Source: Gemmatimonadales bacterium (GTDB lineage Bacteria; Gemmatimonadota; Gemmatimonadetes; Gemmatimonadales; GWC2-71-9). From it: a DNA stretch of 59,364 nucleotides. The stretch covers positions 1-59,364 of the forward strand of contig DASUJH010000033.1 in NCBI GenBank assembly GCA_036279355.1, written 5' to 3'. Positions 41,776 to 52,300 of this stretch are shown here, in pieces. Below the pieces are notes generated by a model. That model saw nothing but the letters and a program-made list of their open reading frames with translations, had not been told where the DNA came from and did not search any database. Both the position numbers and the translations under genes were made by a program. How positions within the stretch are numbered: the first letter of the stretch is position 1; the number at the start of each line of letters is the position of its first letter.

Positions 41776-42807
41776 GTGACCGAGCGGGACGTACGGGACA
41801 TCAGCATCATCGGCGGCGGGCCCACGGGGCTCTTCGCCGCGTTCTACGCGGGGATGCGCGGCGCGTCCGCCCGCATCGTCGATGCGCTCCCCGCGCTCGG
41901 CGGCCAGCTCATGGCGCTCTACCCGGAGAAGTACATCTTCGACGTCGCCGGATTTCCCAAGGTGCTCGCCAAGGATCTGGTGGCCGGCATGGCGGAGCAG
42001 GCGCTCCAGTTCGGCACGCCGGTGCACCTGAACGAAATCGTCACGGGGCTGAACCGCGTGGAGGAAAACGGCGGCCCCCCGCACTTCGCGCTCGAGACCA
42101 GCGACAACGTGTACTACTCGCGCACCATCGTGATCTGCGCCGGCATCGGCGCCTTCGAGCCGCGCAAGCTCGGCGTCGAGGGCGAGGAGCGGTTCGAGGA
42201 GAACGGCCTCTACTACAAGGTGCTCGACCCGCAGACCTTCGCCGGCCGGCGCGTGCTCATCGTGGGTGGCGGCGACTCGGCGTTCGACTGGGCCGTGAAC
42301 CTGCAGGGCGTCGCCCGCTCGATCATGGTCATCCATCGCCGGGACGCCTTCCGCGCCCATCAGGCCACCGTGGACCAGGTCCACGAGCTCACCCGCGCGG
42401 GCCGCTGCGAGCTGCGCACCTTCTGGGAAGTGAAGGCGCTCCACGGTGAAGACCGGCTCGAGCGCGCCACCCTGGTCCAGAACAAGACCAGGGAAGAGGC
42501 CACGCTCGACGTCGACGCCATCATTCCGCTGCTCGGCTTTCACTCCGACCTCGGCGCCATCAAGGAATGGGGCCTCGACACCGAGAAGGCCGACATCAAG
42601 GTGGACCAGGTCATGTCGACGAACGTGCCGGGCATCTACGCCGCCGGCGACGTCACCAGCTATCCGGGCAAGCTCAAGCTCATCGCCACCGGCGCGGGCG
42701 AGGCGTGCATCGCGGTCAACAACGCGGTGCACTACATCAATCCCAAGGCCAAGGTGAACCCGGGCCATTCCTCCAACATGGCCATCTTCGGCCAGAAGGA
42801 CGACTGA
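41776..42807 (+). CDS. Ferredoxin--NADP reductase (TrxB-like, no CxxC)
   Basis: The 343-residue flavoprotein starts at GTG 41776, with a GAAGGAG Shine-Dalgarno sequence (41764-41770) 5 nt ahead. It has two Rossmann folds: FAD motif ISIIGGGPTGLFAAFYAG and NAD(P) motif VLIVGGGDSAFDWAVNL, then PGIYAAGDVTSYPGKLKLIATG. Thioredoxin reductase's redox CxxC is absent, which identifies the YumC/FNR2 class that reduces ferredoxin with NADPH. A TATATT (41708-41713) lies upstream of the start in the divergent gap, but its -35 is weak. It could supply low-potential electrons for the Fe-S or cobalamin enzymes nearby. Confidence 0.92.
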   Translation: MTERDVRDISIIGGGPTGLFAAFYAGMRGASARIVDALPALGGQLMALYPEKYIFDVAGFPKVLAKDLVAGMAEQALQFGTPVHLNEIVTGLNRVEENGGPPHFALETSDNVYYSRTIVICAGIGAFEPRKLGVEGEERFEENGLYYKVLDPQTFAGRRVLIVGGGDSAFDWAVNLQGVARSIMVIHRRDAFRAHQATVDQVHELTRAGRCELRTFWEVKALHGEDRLERATLVQNKTREEATLDVDAIIPLLGFHSDLGAIKEWGLDTEKADIKVDQVMSTNVPGIYAAGDVTSYPGKLKLIATGAGEACIAVNNAVHYINPKAKVNPGHSSNMAIFGQKDD

Positions 42808-42844
42808 GCGGCAGCACGCGGGGACGCCGTGCGGCGCCGTGCCG

Positions 42845-44464
42845 TCAGCGGCGGCCTGCTTGAGCGCGGCCGCCCAGCGTGCGCGCAACGTCCACCACCG
42901 CCGCATCGATCTGCGCCAGCACCAGTGCATCCGGCAGCGCGTAGTGGTTCGCCATCACCGAGAAGGTGATCGTATGTCCGTCCGGCAGCTCCAGGTAACC
43001 CGAGAGCGTGCTCACCCGCGCGATGCTGCCGGTCTTCGCCACCACGTGGCCGGCCGCGGGCGTGCCGGCAAAGCGGGCCCGGAGCGAGCCGCGGCTTCCG
43101 GCGCGCGGCAGCGCCGCGGCGATGGTGCCGTAGCGCGGATGGTGCCGCATGTAGCGGAGAAGGCGTGTGAACGCGAGCGGCGAGATGAGGTTCGATTCCG
43201 CGAGCCCCGAACCGTCCACCAGGTCGAACTGCGTCGAATCGACGCCCACCGAATCGATCAGGAACCGCCGCTCGACCGCGATCCCCGCGTCCCATGACCC
43301 GCTGTGGCCGAACTGCCGGCCCAGTTGCTTCACCAGCATCTCCGCGAACCAGTTCTGGCTGCTGTTGAGGATCGGAAAGATCCAGTCGGCGAGCGGCCGC
43401 GACACGACCTCCGCGAGCGGCGGCGTGCCGCGCGCGGCGGCGTAGGTGGTGGAGTCCGTGGTCGAGCGCGTGCAGCCAAGCACCGCAATGCCCGCGTCGG
43501 CGAGTGCCGAACGGAGCGCGCGCGCCGTATAGAGGTTGGGGTCGGGCAGGGCAAAGTGCTCGACGCGGCCCGCCGCCGCCTCGGCCACCTGGCCCTGTGC
43601 GTAAACGTGGAGTGTGCCGGGCTCCCGGAAGAAATCGATCGTGGTGCCGGTGGCGCCCGCCACGGTGACGCTGCGGTTGCCGAGTGTGATGCCGGACCAG
43701 GGCGGCCCGTACGCGATCCGCGACGGCCCGCCCACCACCGCCCCCGGCGCCCACTCGATGTCGACGCTGTTGTCGTTGACACCGAGCCCCGAGACCGGGG
43801 CGGCATACCACCAGTTGAGATCGTAGCTGTCCCACGCCGGGTGGACGAGCAGCGGCTCGAACCAGCTCCCGTCGCCCACGAGGTTGCCGGCGATGGTGCG
43901 GACGCCATGCGCGCGCAACGTATCGGCGAGATGGCGGAGCGGCGCCTCCGGGTCGACGTCGCATGCCCCCGCGCGCAGCGTGTCGAGCCCGTAACAGCGG
44001 TGACTGAAGGTCGGATCGCCCCGGCCGTAGAGAATGAGGTCGCCCTGCAGCACGCCGCCCGCGAGCGGCCCTGTGGCGTAGAGGCTCGTGCGCACCGTCC
44101 AGGTGGGCGGCAAGAGCGCCGCCGCGACGCTGCTTACCACAAGCTTGAGCCCGCTTGCGGGCACGAAGAGGCGATCGGCGTTTCGGTTGTAAAGGAGGTG
44201 CCCGGTCTCGTCGACCACGGCCACACCCCACAGGACTCGGTTGAAAGGTGAGGAGTCCAGGCGCCTGTCGAGCGCGCGAGTGAGGTCGCTGCGCGCAGGG
44301 GCAGACGTGGCCTGCGCGTTGGCGGGCGTGGCAGCAAGGTAGGCGGTAGCGGCGGAAAGGGCGGTAAAGGCGGTAAGGACTCGGCGAGCGCTGCTCCTGA
44401 CCGCCTGACCGCCCGTCCGCCAAACGCTACCGCCCCTACCGCCCACCTGACCCCCTTCAGTCAT
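42845..44464 (-). CDS. dacB: D-alanyl-D-alanine carboxypeptidase/endopeptidase (PBP4 type)
   Basis: The 539-residue serine peptidase has the three catalytic motifs: SxxK in PASGLKLVVSS (Ser104, Lys107), SxN in NSSQNWFAEML and KTG in VVAKTGSIARVS. DLILYGRGDPTF and NLVGDGSWFEP are PBP4 landmarks. The class trims or cleaves peptidoglycan cross-links in the periplasm. The N-terminus is odd: before the signal helix (VLTAFTALSAATAYLAATPANA) lie about 25 residues coded by repetitive DNA (GGQVGGRGGSVWRTGGQAVR). The ATG at 44464 overlaps the permease stop by 8 nt; a GTG at 44446 is an alternative. The gene ends 37 nt from the convergent reductase. Confidence 0.9.
   Translation of the reverse strand: MTEGGQVGGRGGSVWRTGGQAVRSSARRVLTAFTALSAATAYLAATPANAQATSAPARSDLTRALDRRLDSSPFNRVLWGVAVVDETGHLLYNRNADRLFVPASGLKLVVSSVAAALLPPTWTVRTSLYATGPLAGGVLQGDLILYGRGDPTFSHRCYGLDTLRAGACDVDPEAPLRHLADTLRAHGVRTIAGNLVGDGSWFEPLLVHPAWDSYDLNWWYAAPVSGLGVNDNSVDIEWAPGAVVGGPSRIAYGPPWSGITLGNRSVTVAGATGTTIDFFREPGTLHVYAQGQVAEAAAGRVEHFALPDPNLYTARALRSALADAGIAVLGCTRSTTDSTTYAAARGTPPLAEVVSRPLADWIFPILNSSQNWFAEMLVKQLGRQFGHSGSWDAGIAVERRFLIDSVGVDSTQFDLVDGSGLAESNLISPLAFTRLLRYMRHHPRYGTIAAALPRAGSRGSLRARFAGTPAAGHVVAKTGSIARVSTLSGYLELPDGHTITFSVMANHYALPDALVLAQIDAAVVDVARTLGGRAQAGRR
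44338..44447. repeat. Imperfect hairpin of octamer-type repeats at the start of dacB
   Basis: The left arm (44338-44355) and right arm (44430-44447) pair at 16 of 18 positions and are made of GGCGGTA-type units. Between them lie three exact minus-strand octamers at 44398-44421 (TGACCGCC twice, then CGTCCGCC on the plus strand). The repeat is translated as the N-terminal 30-odd residues of the carboxypeptidase gene. Confidence 0.75.
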
Positions 44465-45374
44465 ACTCCACTCTCGGATCAGCCGTGGCGTACAGCACGT
44501 CTGCCGCCAGATTCACCAGGACAAACACCAGACTCAAGAACAGGATGCTTCCTTGCACCGCCGGCAAATCCCTCTTCTCGATCGCCGTGAGCACGTAGCG
44601 GCCGACGCCCGGCCACGAGAAGATCGTCTCCGTCAGGATCGAGCCGGTGAGATAGCTGCCGAAGTCCAGGCCCAGCACGGTGAGGACCGGGAGCAACGCG
44701 TTGCGGAAGCCGTGGCCCAGCACGATTGCGATCTCGCCCAGTCCTTTCGCGCGGGCGGTTCGCACGAAGTCGCTCTGGAGCACCTCCTGCATGGCCGCGC
44801 GCGTCATGCGCGAGAGAAATGCAACCGAGCGCATCCCGAGGGTGAGCGCGGGCAGGACGAGATAGATGATGCCGCCGTACCCCGACGGGGGGAACCAGCG
44901 GAGGTTCACCGCGAACACCAGGATGAGCAGGAGTCCCACCCAGTACACCGGAAACGAAATGCCGAGATAGGCGCCGAGGGCGGTGAGCCGGTCGGCCCAC
45001 CCGCCGGGGTGCCACGCGCTCCAGATGCCGATCGAGACGCCGGCGAGTACGGCGAAGAGCATCGCAGCGCCCGCGAGCCGGAGGGTCGCGGGGAACCGCT
45101 CGATGAGATCGCCCAGAATCGGGCGCCGGGTGATGTACGAGGTGCCGAGGTCGCCGCGGACCACGCCGCCCACGTAGTGCACGAACTGGAGCGGCACCGG
45201 ATCGTCGAGGTGCAGCTCGGCGCGGAGGCGGGCGATAGTTTCGGCATCAGCGCGCTCGCCCACCATGGCCTGCACCGGATCGCCGGGTGCCACGTACAGC
45301 AGCACGAAGGTGACCACCAGCACGCCGAAGAGCGTCGGCACGAGCTGCACGAGCCTGAATGCGAGGTAGCGCAT
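44457..45374 (-). CDS. Peptide ABC transporter permease (DppB/OppB type)
   Basis: The 305-residue permease starts at ATG 45374, overlapping the binding-protein stop. It has six spans: MRYLAFRLVQLVPTLFGVLVV at the start, APGDPVQAM, then the EAA-type coupling loop RAKGLGEIAIVLGHGFRNALLPVLTVLG and ETIFSWPGVGRY. These are DppB-family marks. It should form a heterodimer with a DppC-type permease and two ATPases, but none of those genes follows. The next gene is dacB. The rest may be elsewhere. Confidence 0.9.
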   Translation of the reverse strand: MRYLAFRLVQLVPTLFGVLVVTFVLLYVAPGDPVQAMVGERADAETIARLRAELHLDDPVPLQFVHYVGGVVRGDLGTSYITRRPILGDLIERFPATLRLAGAAMLFAVLAGVSIGIWSAWHPGGWADRLTALGAYLGISFPVYWVGLLLILVFAVNLRWFPPSGYGGIIYLVLPALTLGMRSVAFLSRMTRAAMQEVLQSDFVRTARAKGLGEIAIVLGHGFRNALLPVLTVLGLDFGSYLTGSILTETIFSWPGVGRYVLTAIEKRDLPAVQGSILFLSLVFVLVNLAADVLYATADPRVEYD

Positions 45375-46963
45375 TACGGCGGGCGCCGCGTGGGGCGAGT
45401 AGCGACGGCCGGCGCCGTCACGCGCCGCACCTCGGTCCACCGCTGCCCCGTGTAGATGGCCGGGATGCGCCAGCCCTCGATATCGGGGCGCACGGCCCAG
45501 AGATCGACCGGAAACCAGAGGAAGATCCAGGGCGCCGCCGCGAATACGCGGGCGTCGATCTCGCGGGCGAGCGCCGCTTTCTTCGCCGAATCACCCGTGG
45601 CGCGCGACTCCAGGATCAGGCTGTCGAGCGCCGAGTCGGAGTAGAAGGCGTAGTTACCGCCGATCCCGCGGTTGCGAGAGTGAAAAAGGGGATAGGTGAA
45701 GTTCTCGGGGTCGGGATAGTCGGCGTACCAGTCGGTGAGGAAGAGGTCGGCGTCGCCATGGCGGGCGGCAGCGCGGGCGCTCGCGGCGTCGCGCTCGACG
45801 ATCTCGACATTGACCCCGATCCGGCCGAGCCCCTGCTGCACCGCCTGCGCCACGCGGGCGTACTCGGCCCGCGGCGTTCGCCAGAGCTTCACGCTGAAGC
45901 CGTTGGGATATCCCGCCTCCGCGAGAAGCTTCCGGGCGGCGGCGGGATCGTACGTGTACGGCGCGCGGGTCGAATCGTAGCCCACGATGCCGGGCGGGAT
46001 CGCGCCGGCCGCGCGCACGCCGCGCCCCGCCATGACGGTGGCGAGCACCGCCTGCACGTCGACCGCCTGGTTGAGCGCGCGCCGCACCCTCGCATCGCGC
46101 AGCGGCCCGCGGGTCGTGTTGAGCGCGATATACATGTCGCGGAGCGCCGGCCGCCGTTGCAGCTCGGCCGCGTGCTGCTCCTCCCAGCGCCGGGTCTCGC
46201 CCACCGGAATTTCGGCCACGCTGAGCCGGTCCGACTCGTATTCGGCGGCCCAGGTGAGCGGCTCGGGAACGATGCGGATCTGCAGCGTGTCCATCAGCGG
46301 CGCACCGCCCCACCAGTGCGGATTTTTCGCGAGGATGATCCGGTCGTCGTGCGACCAGGAGACGAAGCGCCACGGTCCGCTGCCGGTCGGGTGCTGGTCG
46401 AAATCCTGGGGCACCGGCGTCGGGACGATGGCCGCGACCGGCATCGCCAGCAGCTCGGGAAAAAAGTTGAGCGGCTCCTCGAGTGTGAGCACCAGCGTGG
46501 AGTCGTCGAGCGCGCGGATGCCCGGCACCGAGTCGATCTTGTGCGCCGCAAAGGCGCTCGCGCCCTCGATCGGGAGCAGCGGCAGGGGCCGGCCGCCGGC
46601 GGCATTCGGGGTGAGCGCGCGCTCGAACGACGCGCGGACTTCACGGGCGCCGATCCGCCGCCCGTCCTGGAATGCCGCGTCCCGCCGCAGGTGAAAGGTG
46701 TAAGTCCGGCCGGTCGAGTCCGCCTCCCAGGTGCGCGCGAGGCCGGGCACGAGCCGGCCATCGGGATCGAACTGAGTCAGATTGTCGAACAGGAGCGCGG
46801 CCAGCTCACCGGTGGGCACGTCGGTCGAGAGGGCGGGATCGAGCGAGCGGGGGTCCTGAGAGAAGTAGTAGTTGAGCGTCCCGGGACCGCCGGCCGACTC
46901 GCCGGTGCAGGCGGAGAGGGCAAGGAGCAGAACCGACAGTCGTCGAGCGAGAGATCGTCGCAT
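45374..46963 (-). CDS. Peptide/solute-binding lipoprotein (SBP_bac_5)
   Basis: The 529-residue extracytoplasmic binding protein is a lipoprotein: signal MRRSLARRLSVLLLALSAC with cleavage before Cys19 (lipobox LSAC). The SBP_bac_5 domain runs from YYFSQDPRSLDPALSTD through FHLRRDAAFQDGRRIGAREV, TGSGPWRFVSWSHDDRIIL, DVRVRRALNQAVD-like RDARVRRALNQAVD and LTDWYADYPDPENFTYPLF. Such proteins capture oligopeptides for the permease encoded next (1-nt overlap, TAATG). I chose the ATG at 46963 because the signal peptide begins there. Ligand specificity cannot be read. Confidence 0.9.
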   Translation of the reverse strand: MRRSLARRLSVLLLALSACTGESAGGPGTLNYYFSQDPRSLDPALSTDVPTGELAALLFDNLTQFDPDGRLVPGLARTWEADSTGRTYTFHLRRDAAFQDGRRIGAREVRASFERALTPNAAGGRPLPLLPIEGASAFAAHKIDSVPGIRALDDSTLVLTLEEPLNFFPELLAMPVAAIVPTPVPQDFDQHPTGSGPWRFVSWSHDDRIILAKNPHWWGGAPLMDTLQIRIVPEPLTWAAEYESDRLSVAEIPVGETRRWEEQHAAELQRRPALRDMYIALNTTRGPLRDARVRRALNQAVDVQAVLATVMAGRGVRAAGAIPPGIVGYDSTRAPYTYDPAAARKLLAEAGYPNGFSVKLWRTPRAEYARVAQAVQQGLGRIGVNVEIVERDAASARAAARHGDADLFLTDWYADYPDPENFTYPLFHSRNRGIGGNYAFYSDSALDSLILESRATGDSAKKAALAREIDARVFAAAPWIFLWFPVDLWAVRPDIEGWRIPAIYTGQRWTEVRRVTAPAVATRPTRRPP

Positions 46964-47106
46964 GCAGCGCGGAATGGGCCGAGAGCGGGCCCGAGAGGGC
47001 GGGGCCGCGGCGTTGACACGGGGGTGTAAGGCGGTCAAACTACCGAGCTTAGGTCACAAGGTCAATTGCCGGCGCGGGCGCGACGCGCCGGTCTCCCTCC
47101 GACGGA

Positions 47107-49314
47107 GTGCCGCATTCCGAGTCACCCTCCTCGTCCCGACCGGTGATCCATCCGCCTTCGATGCTGGCGGCGGGTGCGTTCGTCGCAGGCACGCTTCTCT
47201 TGATGCCGAGCGCCGCCCCGGCGCAGCAGCCCGCCGAGCTGCCTTCGGCCGCCCAGGCGCCGCGCGTAGTCCGCCAGCTCGATTTCGAGGGCAACCATGC
47301 GATCGGCAGCGCCACACTCGCTGCGGCAATCGGCACGACCAACTCGAGCTGGTTCGCGCGTTTTCCGCTCTTCCGCTGGATCGGGCTCGGCGCCAAGCGA
47401 TACTTCGACGAGCAGGAGTTCCGGCGCGACGTGCTGCGGCTCGAGGTGCTCTACAAGCGCAGCGGCTATCCCGACGTTCAGGTGGATACCCTGGTGCGGC
47501 GCGATCCCGAGAACGTCTACATCACCTTCAAGATCACCGAGGGCCGCCCCATCCTGGTCACCTCGATCGCGGTGACCGGCCTCGACACCGTCTCCGAGCG
47601 CCTCCGGCACGCAGCGGTGGGGGACCTGCCGCTTCGCGAGGGCGACCCCTTCAACCGCTACCTCATGCAGTTGAGCGCGGACACGATCGGCCAGCGGCTC
47701 CGGAACCGGGGCCGCCCCACTGCCCGTGTCTTTCCGGGATTCGAGAGCAACCGCGAGACGTACACCGCCACGGTGAGCTTCGACGTGCGGCCCGGCGACC
47801 GCGCCGTCTTCGGCGCGGCACGCATCGAAGGCACCCAGCGGCTCGATCCGGACGTGGTGCGCGATCTCCTGACGGCGCGCGAGGGTCGCCCGTACTCTGA
47901 GGATGCGCTGCTCGCGAGCCAGCGCAACCTGTACAAGAGCGATCTGGTCCGCGCCGCCACCGTGACCGTGGACTCGTCCCGCTGGACGCCGGGGGACGAT
48001 TCCGTTCCCGTCCTGGTGCAGGTGGGCGAGAGCCCACCCTACCGGATTGGCGCGGGCGTGGGGTACGCCACGCAGGAGTGCTTCCGCACCACCGCGTCGT
48101 GGACCGCGCGCGACTTTCTCGGCGCCGGGCGCGTCTTCGAGTTGTCGGGGCAGGCATCGCGCATCGGGGTAGGGCGGCCGGTGGATTTCGGGCTGCGCGA
48201 CAACCTGTGCACCGCCGCGCGCGACGACACCGTCGGCTCGTCCAAGGTCAACTACAATCTGACCGCCACCGTGCGCCATCCCGCCTTCCTCTCGCCCTAC
48301 AACACGCTCTCGCTCTCGCTCTTTGCGGAGCGGCGGTCGGAGTTCAAGGTGTATCTGCGGGAGGACGTGGGCGCGAGCCTCGACCTCACCCGCGTGAGCA
48401 CGCGGCGGCGGCTGCCGGTATCGCTGGTGTACACCCTCTCCTACGGCCGCACCGAGGCGACGCCGGCGAGCTTCTGCGCGTTCTTCAACGCCTGTACCCC
48501 GGACATCATCAGCCAGCTCCGGCAGCGGCGGCTGCTCGCGGCGCTCACCGGCCGCATCGCGTGGCCGCGGGCCAATAGCCCGCTCAATCCGACCCGCGGC
48601 TACAACGCCACGATCGAGACCACCTGGGCGTCTCGGCTCATCGGTTCCTCGCCGCTGCAGCAGTTCACCCGCGTCCTGGGCGACATCGCCTGGTACCGGC
48701 CGGTGTCGCGTGACGTGACGTTTACCTGGCGGCTCCGCGGCGGGCTGATCTTTTCGCCTTCGGTCGCGGTGGGCTCGCAGACCAACTCGTTCGTGCCGCC
48801 GGAGCAGCGATTCTACGCCGGCGGTCCCAACGACGTGCGCGGGTTCAATCGCAACGAGCTGGGGCCCGTGGTGTATGTGGTGCGCGACAGCACGCTCATG
48901 AACGCGGGCTCGGTCGCCGCGCTGAGCCAGGACTCGGTGCAGGTGGCGCCCACCGGCGGCAACACGCTCGTGGTGGGCAACGCCGAGCTCAGGGTGCCCT
49001 CGCCGATCTTCCCCACCCGCATGCGGCTGGCGGCGTTCGTCGATGCCGGCGGCCTCTGGGAGCGAGGGCGCACCGACGTGAGCCCGGTCCAGATCCGCAT
49101 TACGCCGGGCATCGGGCTCCGCGTCGCGACGCCGCTGGGTCCGGCGCGGCTCGACGTGGCGTACAACGGCTACGCGCTCTCGCAGGGTGCGCTCTACCAG
49201 TCGAACACCGACGGCAGCCTCACGCTGATCCAGGACAAGTACTCGATCGACCGCCGCAACCGCTTTCTCGGGCTGCCGCTCACCTTTCAATTTTCCGTGG
49301 GCCAGCCGTTCTGA
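47107..49314 (+). CDS. Omp85-family outer-membrane protein (TamA/BamA-like)
   Basis: The 735-residue protein starts at GTG 47107. A signal peptide of about 39 residues (MLAAGAFVAGTLLLMPSAAPAQQ) precedes POTRA-type repeats (about residues 55-320: VRQLDFEGNHAIGSATLAAAI, YKRSGYPDVQVDTL, FGAARIEGTQRLDPDVVRDLL). A C-terminal 16-strand barrel domain follows, with the conserved loop motif NDVRGFNRNELGP (VRGF, the RGF signature) and a Phe at the end (SVGQPF). Omp85 proteins insert beta-barrels or help secrete autotransporters. The immediate tamB neighbour supports TamA rather than BamA. The stop overlaps tamB by 1 nt (TGATG). Confidence 0.9.
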   Translation: MPHSESPSSSRPVIHPPSMLAAGAFVAGTLLLMPSAAPAQQPAELPSAAQAPRVVRQLDFEGNHAIGSATLAAAIGTTNSSWFARFPLFRWIGLGAKRYFDEQEFRRDVLRLEVLYKRSGYPDVQVDTLVRRDPENVYITFKITEGRPILVTSIAVTGLDTVSERLRHAAVGDLPLREGDPFNRYLMQLSADTIGQRLRNRGRPTARVFPGFESNRETYTATVSFDVRPGDRAVFGAARIEGTQRLDPDVVRDLLTAREGRPYSEDALLASQRNLYKSDLVRAATVTVDSSRWTPGDDSVPVLVQVGESPPYRIGAGVGYATQECFRTTASWTARDFLGAGRVFELSGQASRIGVGRPVDFGLRDNLCTAARDDTVGSSKVNYNLTATVRHPAFLSPYNTLSLSLFAERRSEFKVYLREDVGASLDLTRVSTRRRLPVSLVYTLSYGRTEATPASFCAFFNACTPDIISQLRQRRLLAALTGRIAWPRANSPLNPTRGYNATIETTWASRLIGSSPLQQFTRVLGDIAWYRPVSRDVTFTWRLRGGLIFSPSVAVGSQTNSFVPPEQRFYAGGPNDVRGFNRNELGPVVYVVRDSTLMNAGSVAALSQDSVQVAPTGGNTLVVGNAELRVPSPIFPTRMRLAAFVDAGGLWERGRTDVSPVQIRITPGIGLRVATPLGPARLDVAYNGYALSQGALYQSNTDGSLTLIQDKYSIDRRNRFLGLPLTFQFSVGQPF

Positions 49315-52300
49315 TGCGCCGGGTGCTCGGGCACTTTCTGTTCGTTTCCCTGCTCGGCACCATCGCCGCGGTGCTCGGCGTGGCGACCGCCCTCGTGCTG
49401 ACACCGCCCGGGCGCGATCTCCTCGCGCGCACCGTATCGAGCGAGCTGAGCCGGGCGCTGAACGGGAGCATCGAGGTGGGCTCGATCTCCGGCTCGTTCC
49501 TCTACGATCTCACCATCGAGCACCTCGTGGTGCGCGATACCAACGGCGTGCTCCTCGCCGCGCTGCCGAAGGTGCGGGTGGGCTATCGACTGCCCAACCT
49601 GCTGGCGGGGCGGTTCGTCCTGAGCCGGCTGCAGGTCGACCAGCCGGTGCTTCAGATCATCAAGCACCGCAACGGCCGCATGAACTACGAGGACGTGCTC
49701 GGGCTGGGCCGCACGAAGGGGAACACGTCACCGCTCATCGTGTTCAACGACGTGCGGGTGCGGCATGGCACGCTGCGGCTCGCAACGCCCTGGTCGCCGC
49801 CCCCCTCGGTCGACACCCAGCGCGAGCGCGATTCCACGCTCGCGGCGGAGCGCGCCAAGCCGGGACGGCGGATCGAGTCGAGCCCCGAAGGGCTCCGGCG
49901 CGTCATCGAGCTGGCACAGCTCACCGCCGCCCTGCCGCGCATCCAGATCAGCACGCCGGACCGCCAGGCGTTCGCGCTCGATCTCGACACGCTGGCCGCC
50001 TACGTGAGCGATCCGCAGATCGAGGTGCGCGACGCGGCGGGCCGGGTGCGCTTTCCGCACGACAGCGTCGTCTTCAGCCTGAGCCGGGGCGCGCTGCCAC
50101 ACACGCGGTTTTCCGGCGGCGGGGCCGTCACCTGGCCGCGCGACACCGCGCTCTACGATTTCGAGGTGGTCGCCCCGCAGGCGAGCCTGGCCGATCTGCG
50201 CTGGATCTCGCCCAAGTTTCCGGACATGACCGGCAGCGCCGTTGTCGCCGCGCACTCGGAGAGCGGCACGCGCACCGCGTACGTGATCACCGATCTTCAT
50301 CTCCGGCACGGCGACGAGCGGATCGACGGCGGGCTCACCTTCGTTGACGACCACCGCCGCGGGATCGGCGCCCGCGACCTGCACGTCACCCTGCGCAACC
50401 TCGACGTCGACAAGGTGCGCCCGTTCGCGCCGGGACTGCCGTTCTACGGCACGGTCACGGGCTCGCTCGAAGCTTCCGGGTTCCTCGACGCTTTGAACGT
50501 GCGGCTCGACTGGGATTTCACCGATGCCAAGGTGGCCGGCAACCCGGTGAGTCATCTCGAGGGCGAGGGCCGCGTGGCGCTCGGCGGCAAGGCGGGACTC
50601 GCGTTCGACAATTTTGCCGTGCGCCAATCGGACGTGGATCTGGGCACCGTGCGCCGGCTGGCGCCGGCGGTGATCCTGCCCGGCCGGCTTGCGGCCTCGG
50701 GCACGCTCGACGGCCCGCTGCACGACGTCACCTTCGCCGGCACCGCGCGCCAGCAGGACGACGGGCGGCCGCCGAGCGAGCTCCAGGGCACCGTCACGCT
50801 GGACACCCGCGGCGACACGCTGGGCCTCACCACCGACGTGGCGCTCGAGCCGCTCTCGTTCGCCGGGATCCGGCGCGCCTTTCCGTCGCTCACCGCGCGG
50901 GGCTCGGTGACCGGCCGCGTCCGGCTCGACGGCACCCTTGCCGATCTCGCCGTCAACGCGTCGCTGAGCGGCGAGATCGGCACCATCGAAGCGGTGGGCC
51001 ACGCGACGGTGCTGCCGCCGCTCTGGGGCGCGGACGGGCTCCGGCTCAACTTCCGTTCGCTCAACCTCGCGGCCGTGCGCGACACCGGCCCGCCCACGCT
51101 GCTCAACGGCACGGCGGTGCTCACCGGCACCGCCGATTCGGCGCGTGCGCCCGAGGGCCAGTTCATGCTGGCGCTCACCCGCAGCCGAGTGAGCGACTAT
51201 CTGCTCGACACGCTCACCGCACGCGGCGCGGTGCACGACAGCGTCATCGCGCTCGACACGCTTGCCTTTCGCGCCGCGGCCGTGACGGTGCAGGGCGGCG
51301 GCACACTCGGCTGGGCCCCGCCGCACGATGGCCGCATGCATTTCGCCTTCACCGCCGACAGCCTCGGCATCTTCGATTCGCTCCTCGCGAGCGCCACGGG
51401 GCTCGCCCCCGACACCGCGGCCGACTCGCGACCGCTGGGCGGCGCCGCCAGCGGCACCGTGCTCCTTTCGGGCAATCTCGATTCGCTCGCGATGAACGGC
51501 ACGGCGGCTGGGCGGGACCTCGTGTGGCGCCGGTTCCGGACGCCCGCGGCCACCATGGCGGCGGCGTGGGATGGCGGCGTGCGGCCGCGCGTGACCGGAA
51601 GCGCGCGGGTGGATTCGCTTCTGTGGGGCCAGCGTGTCTTTCACGACGCTACCGCCGCCGTCTCGGGCTGGGCCGATTCGCTCGGGTGGACCGGCGGCGT
51701 CACCATCGGGACCGGCGTGCGGTCCTCGCTCGCGGCCCAGGGTCGCTGGTGGAAGCGCGACTCGACCCGCGGCGGCATTCAGGTGGTGGCGGTGGACACC
51801 CTCACCGCGCGCCTGGCCGCGCACGCGTGGCGGCTCGCCGCGCCGGCCACGGTGACGCTCAGCGATTCGGCGCCGGCCGTAACACCCGTGACGCTCAACG
51901 CGACCGACGGCTCGGGCCGGATCAGGCTGAGCGGCCGCGTGCCCGGCGAGCGCGCCGGTGCGGTCGAGATCGAGGCGTTCGGCGTCGGCGTGCGCGATCT
52001 CTATGGCCTCCTGCAGAAGGACACCACGGGTGTCTCCGGCGTGCTCGGCACCTCGCTCCGGCTGGCCGGCACGGCGCGAATGCCGGTGGTAAAGGGCACG
52101 GCGTGGCTGGAGGATCTGATCCTGGGTGATTTCCACGCGCCCTTCGCGCACGCCATCGTGGACTACGCCGATCGGCGCCTGCACGCGCACGCGGGCATCT
52201 TCCGGACCGGCAACGAGGTCGTGGAGGTGAACGGCGAGCTGCCGCTCGACCTCGCACTCACCGGCGCGACCCGGCGCCAGTTGCCGGGGCCGCTGCTCGT

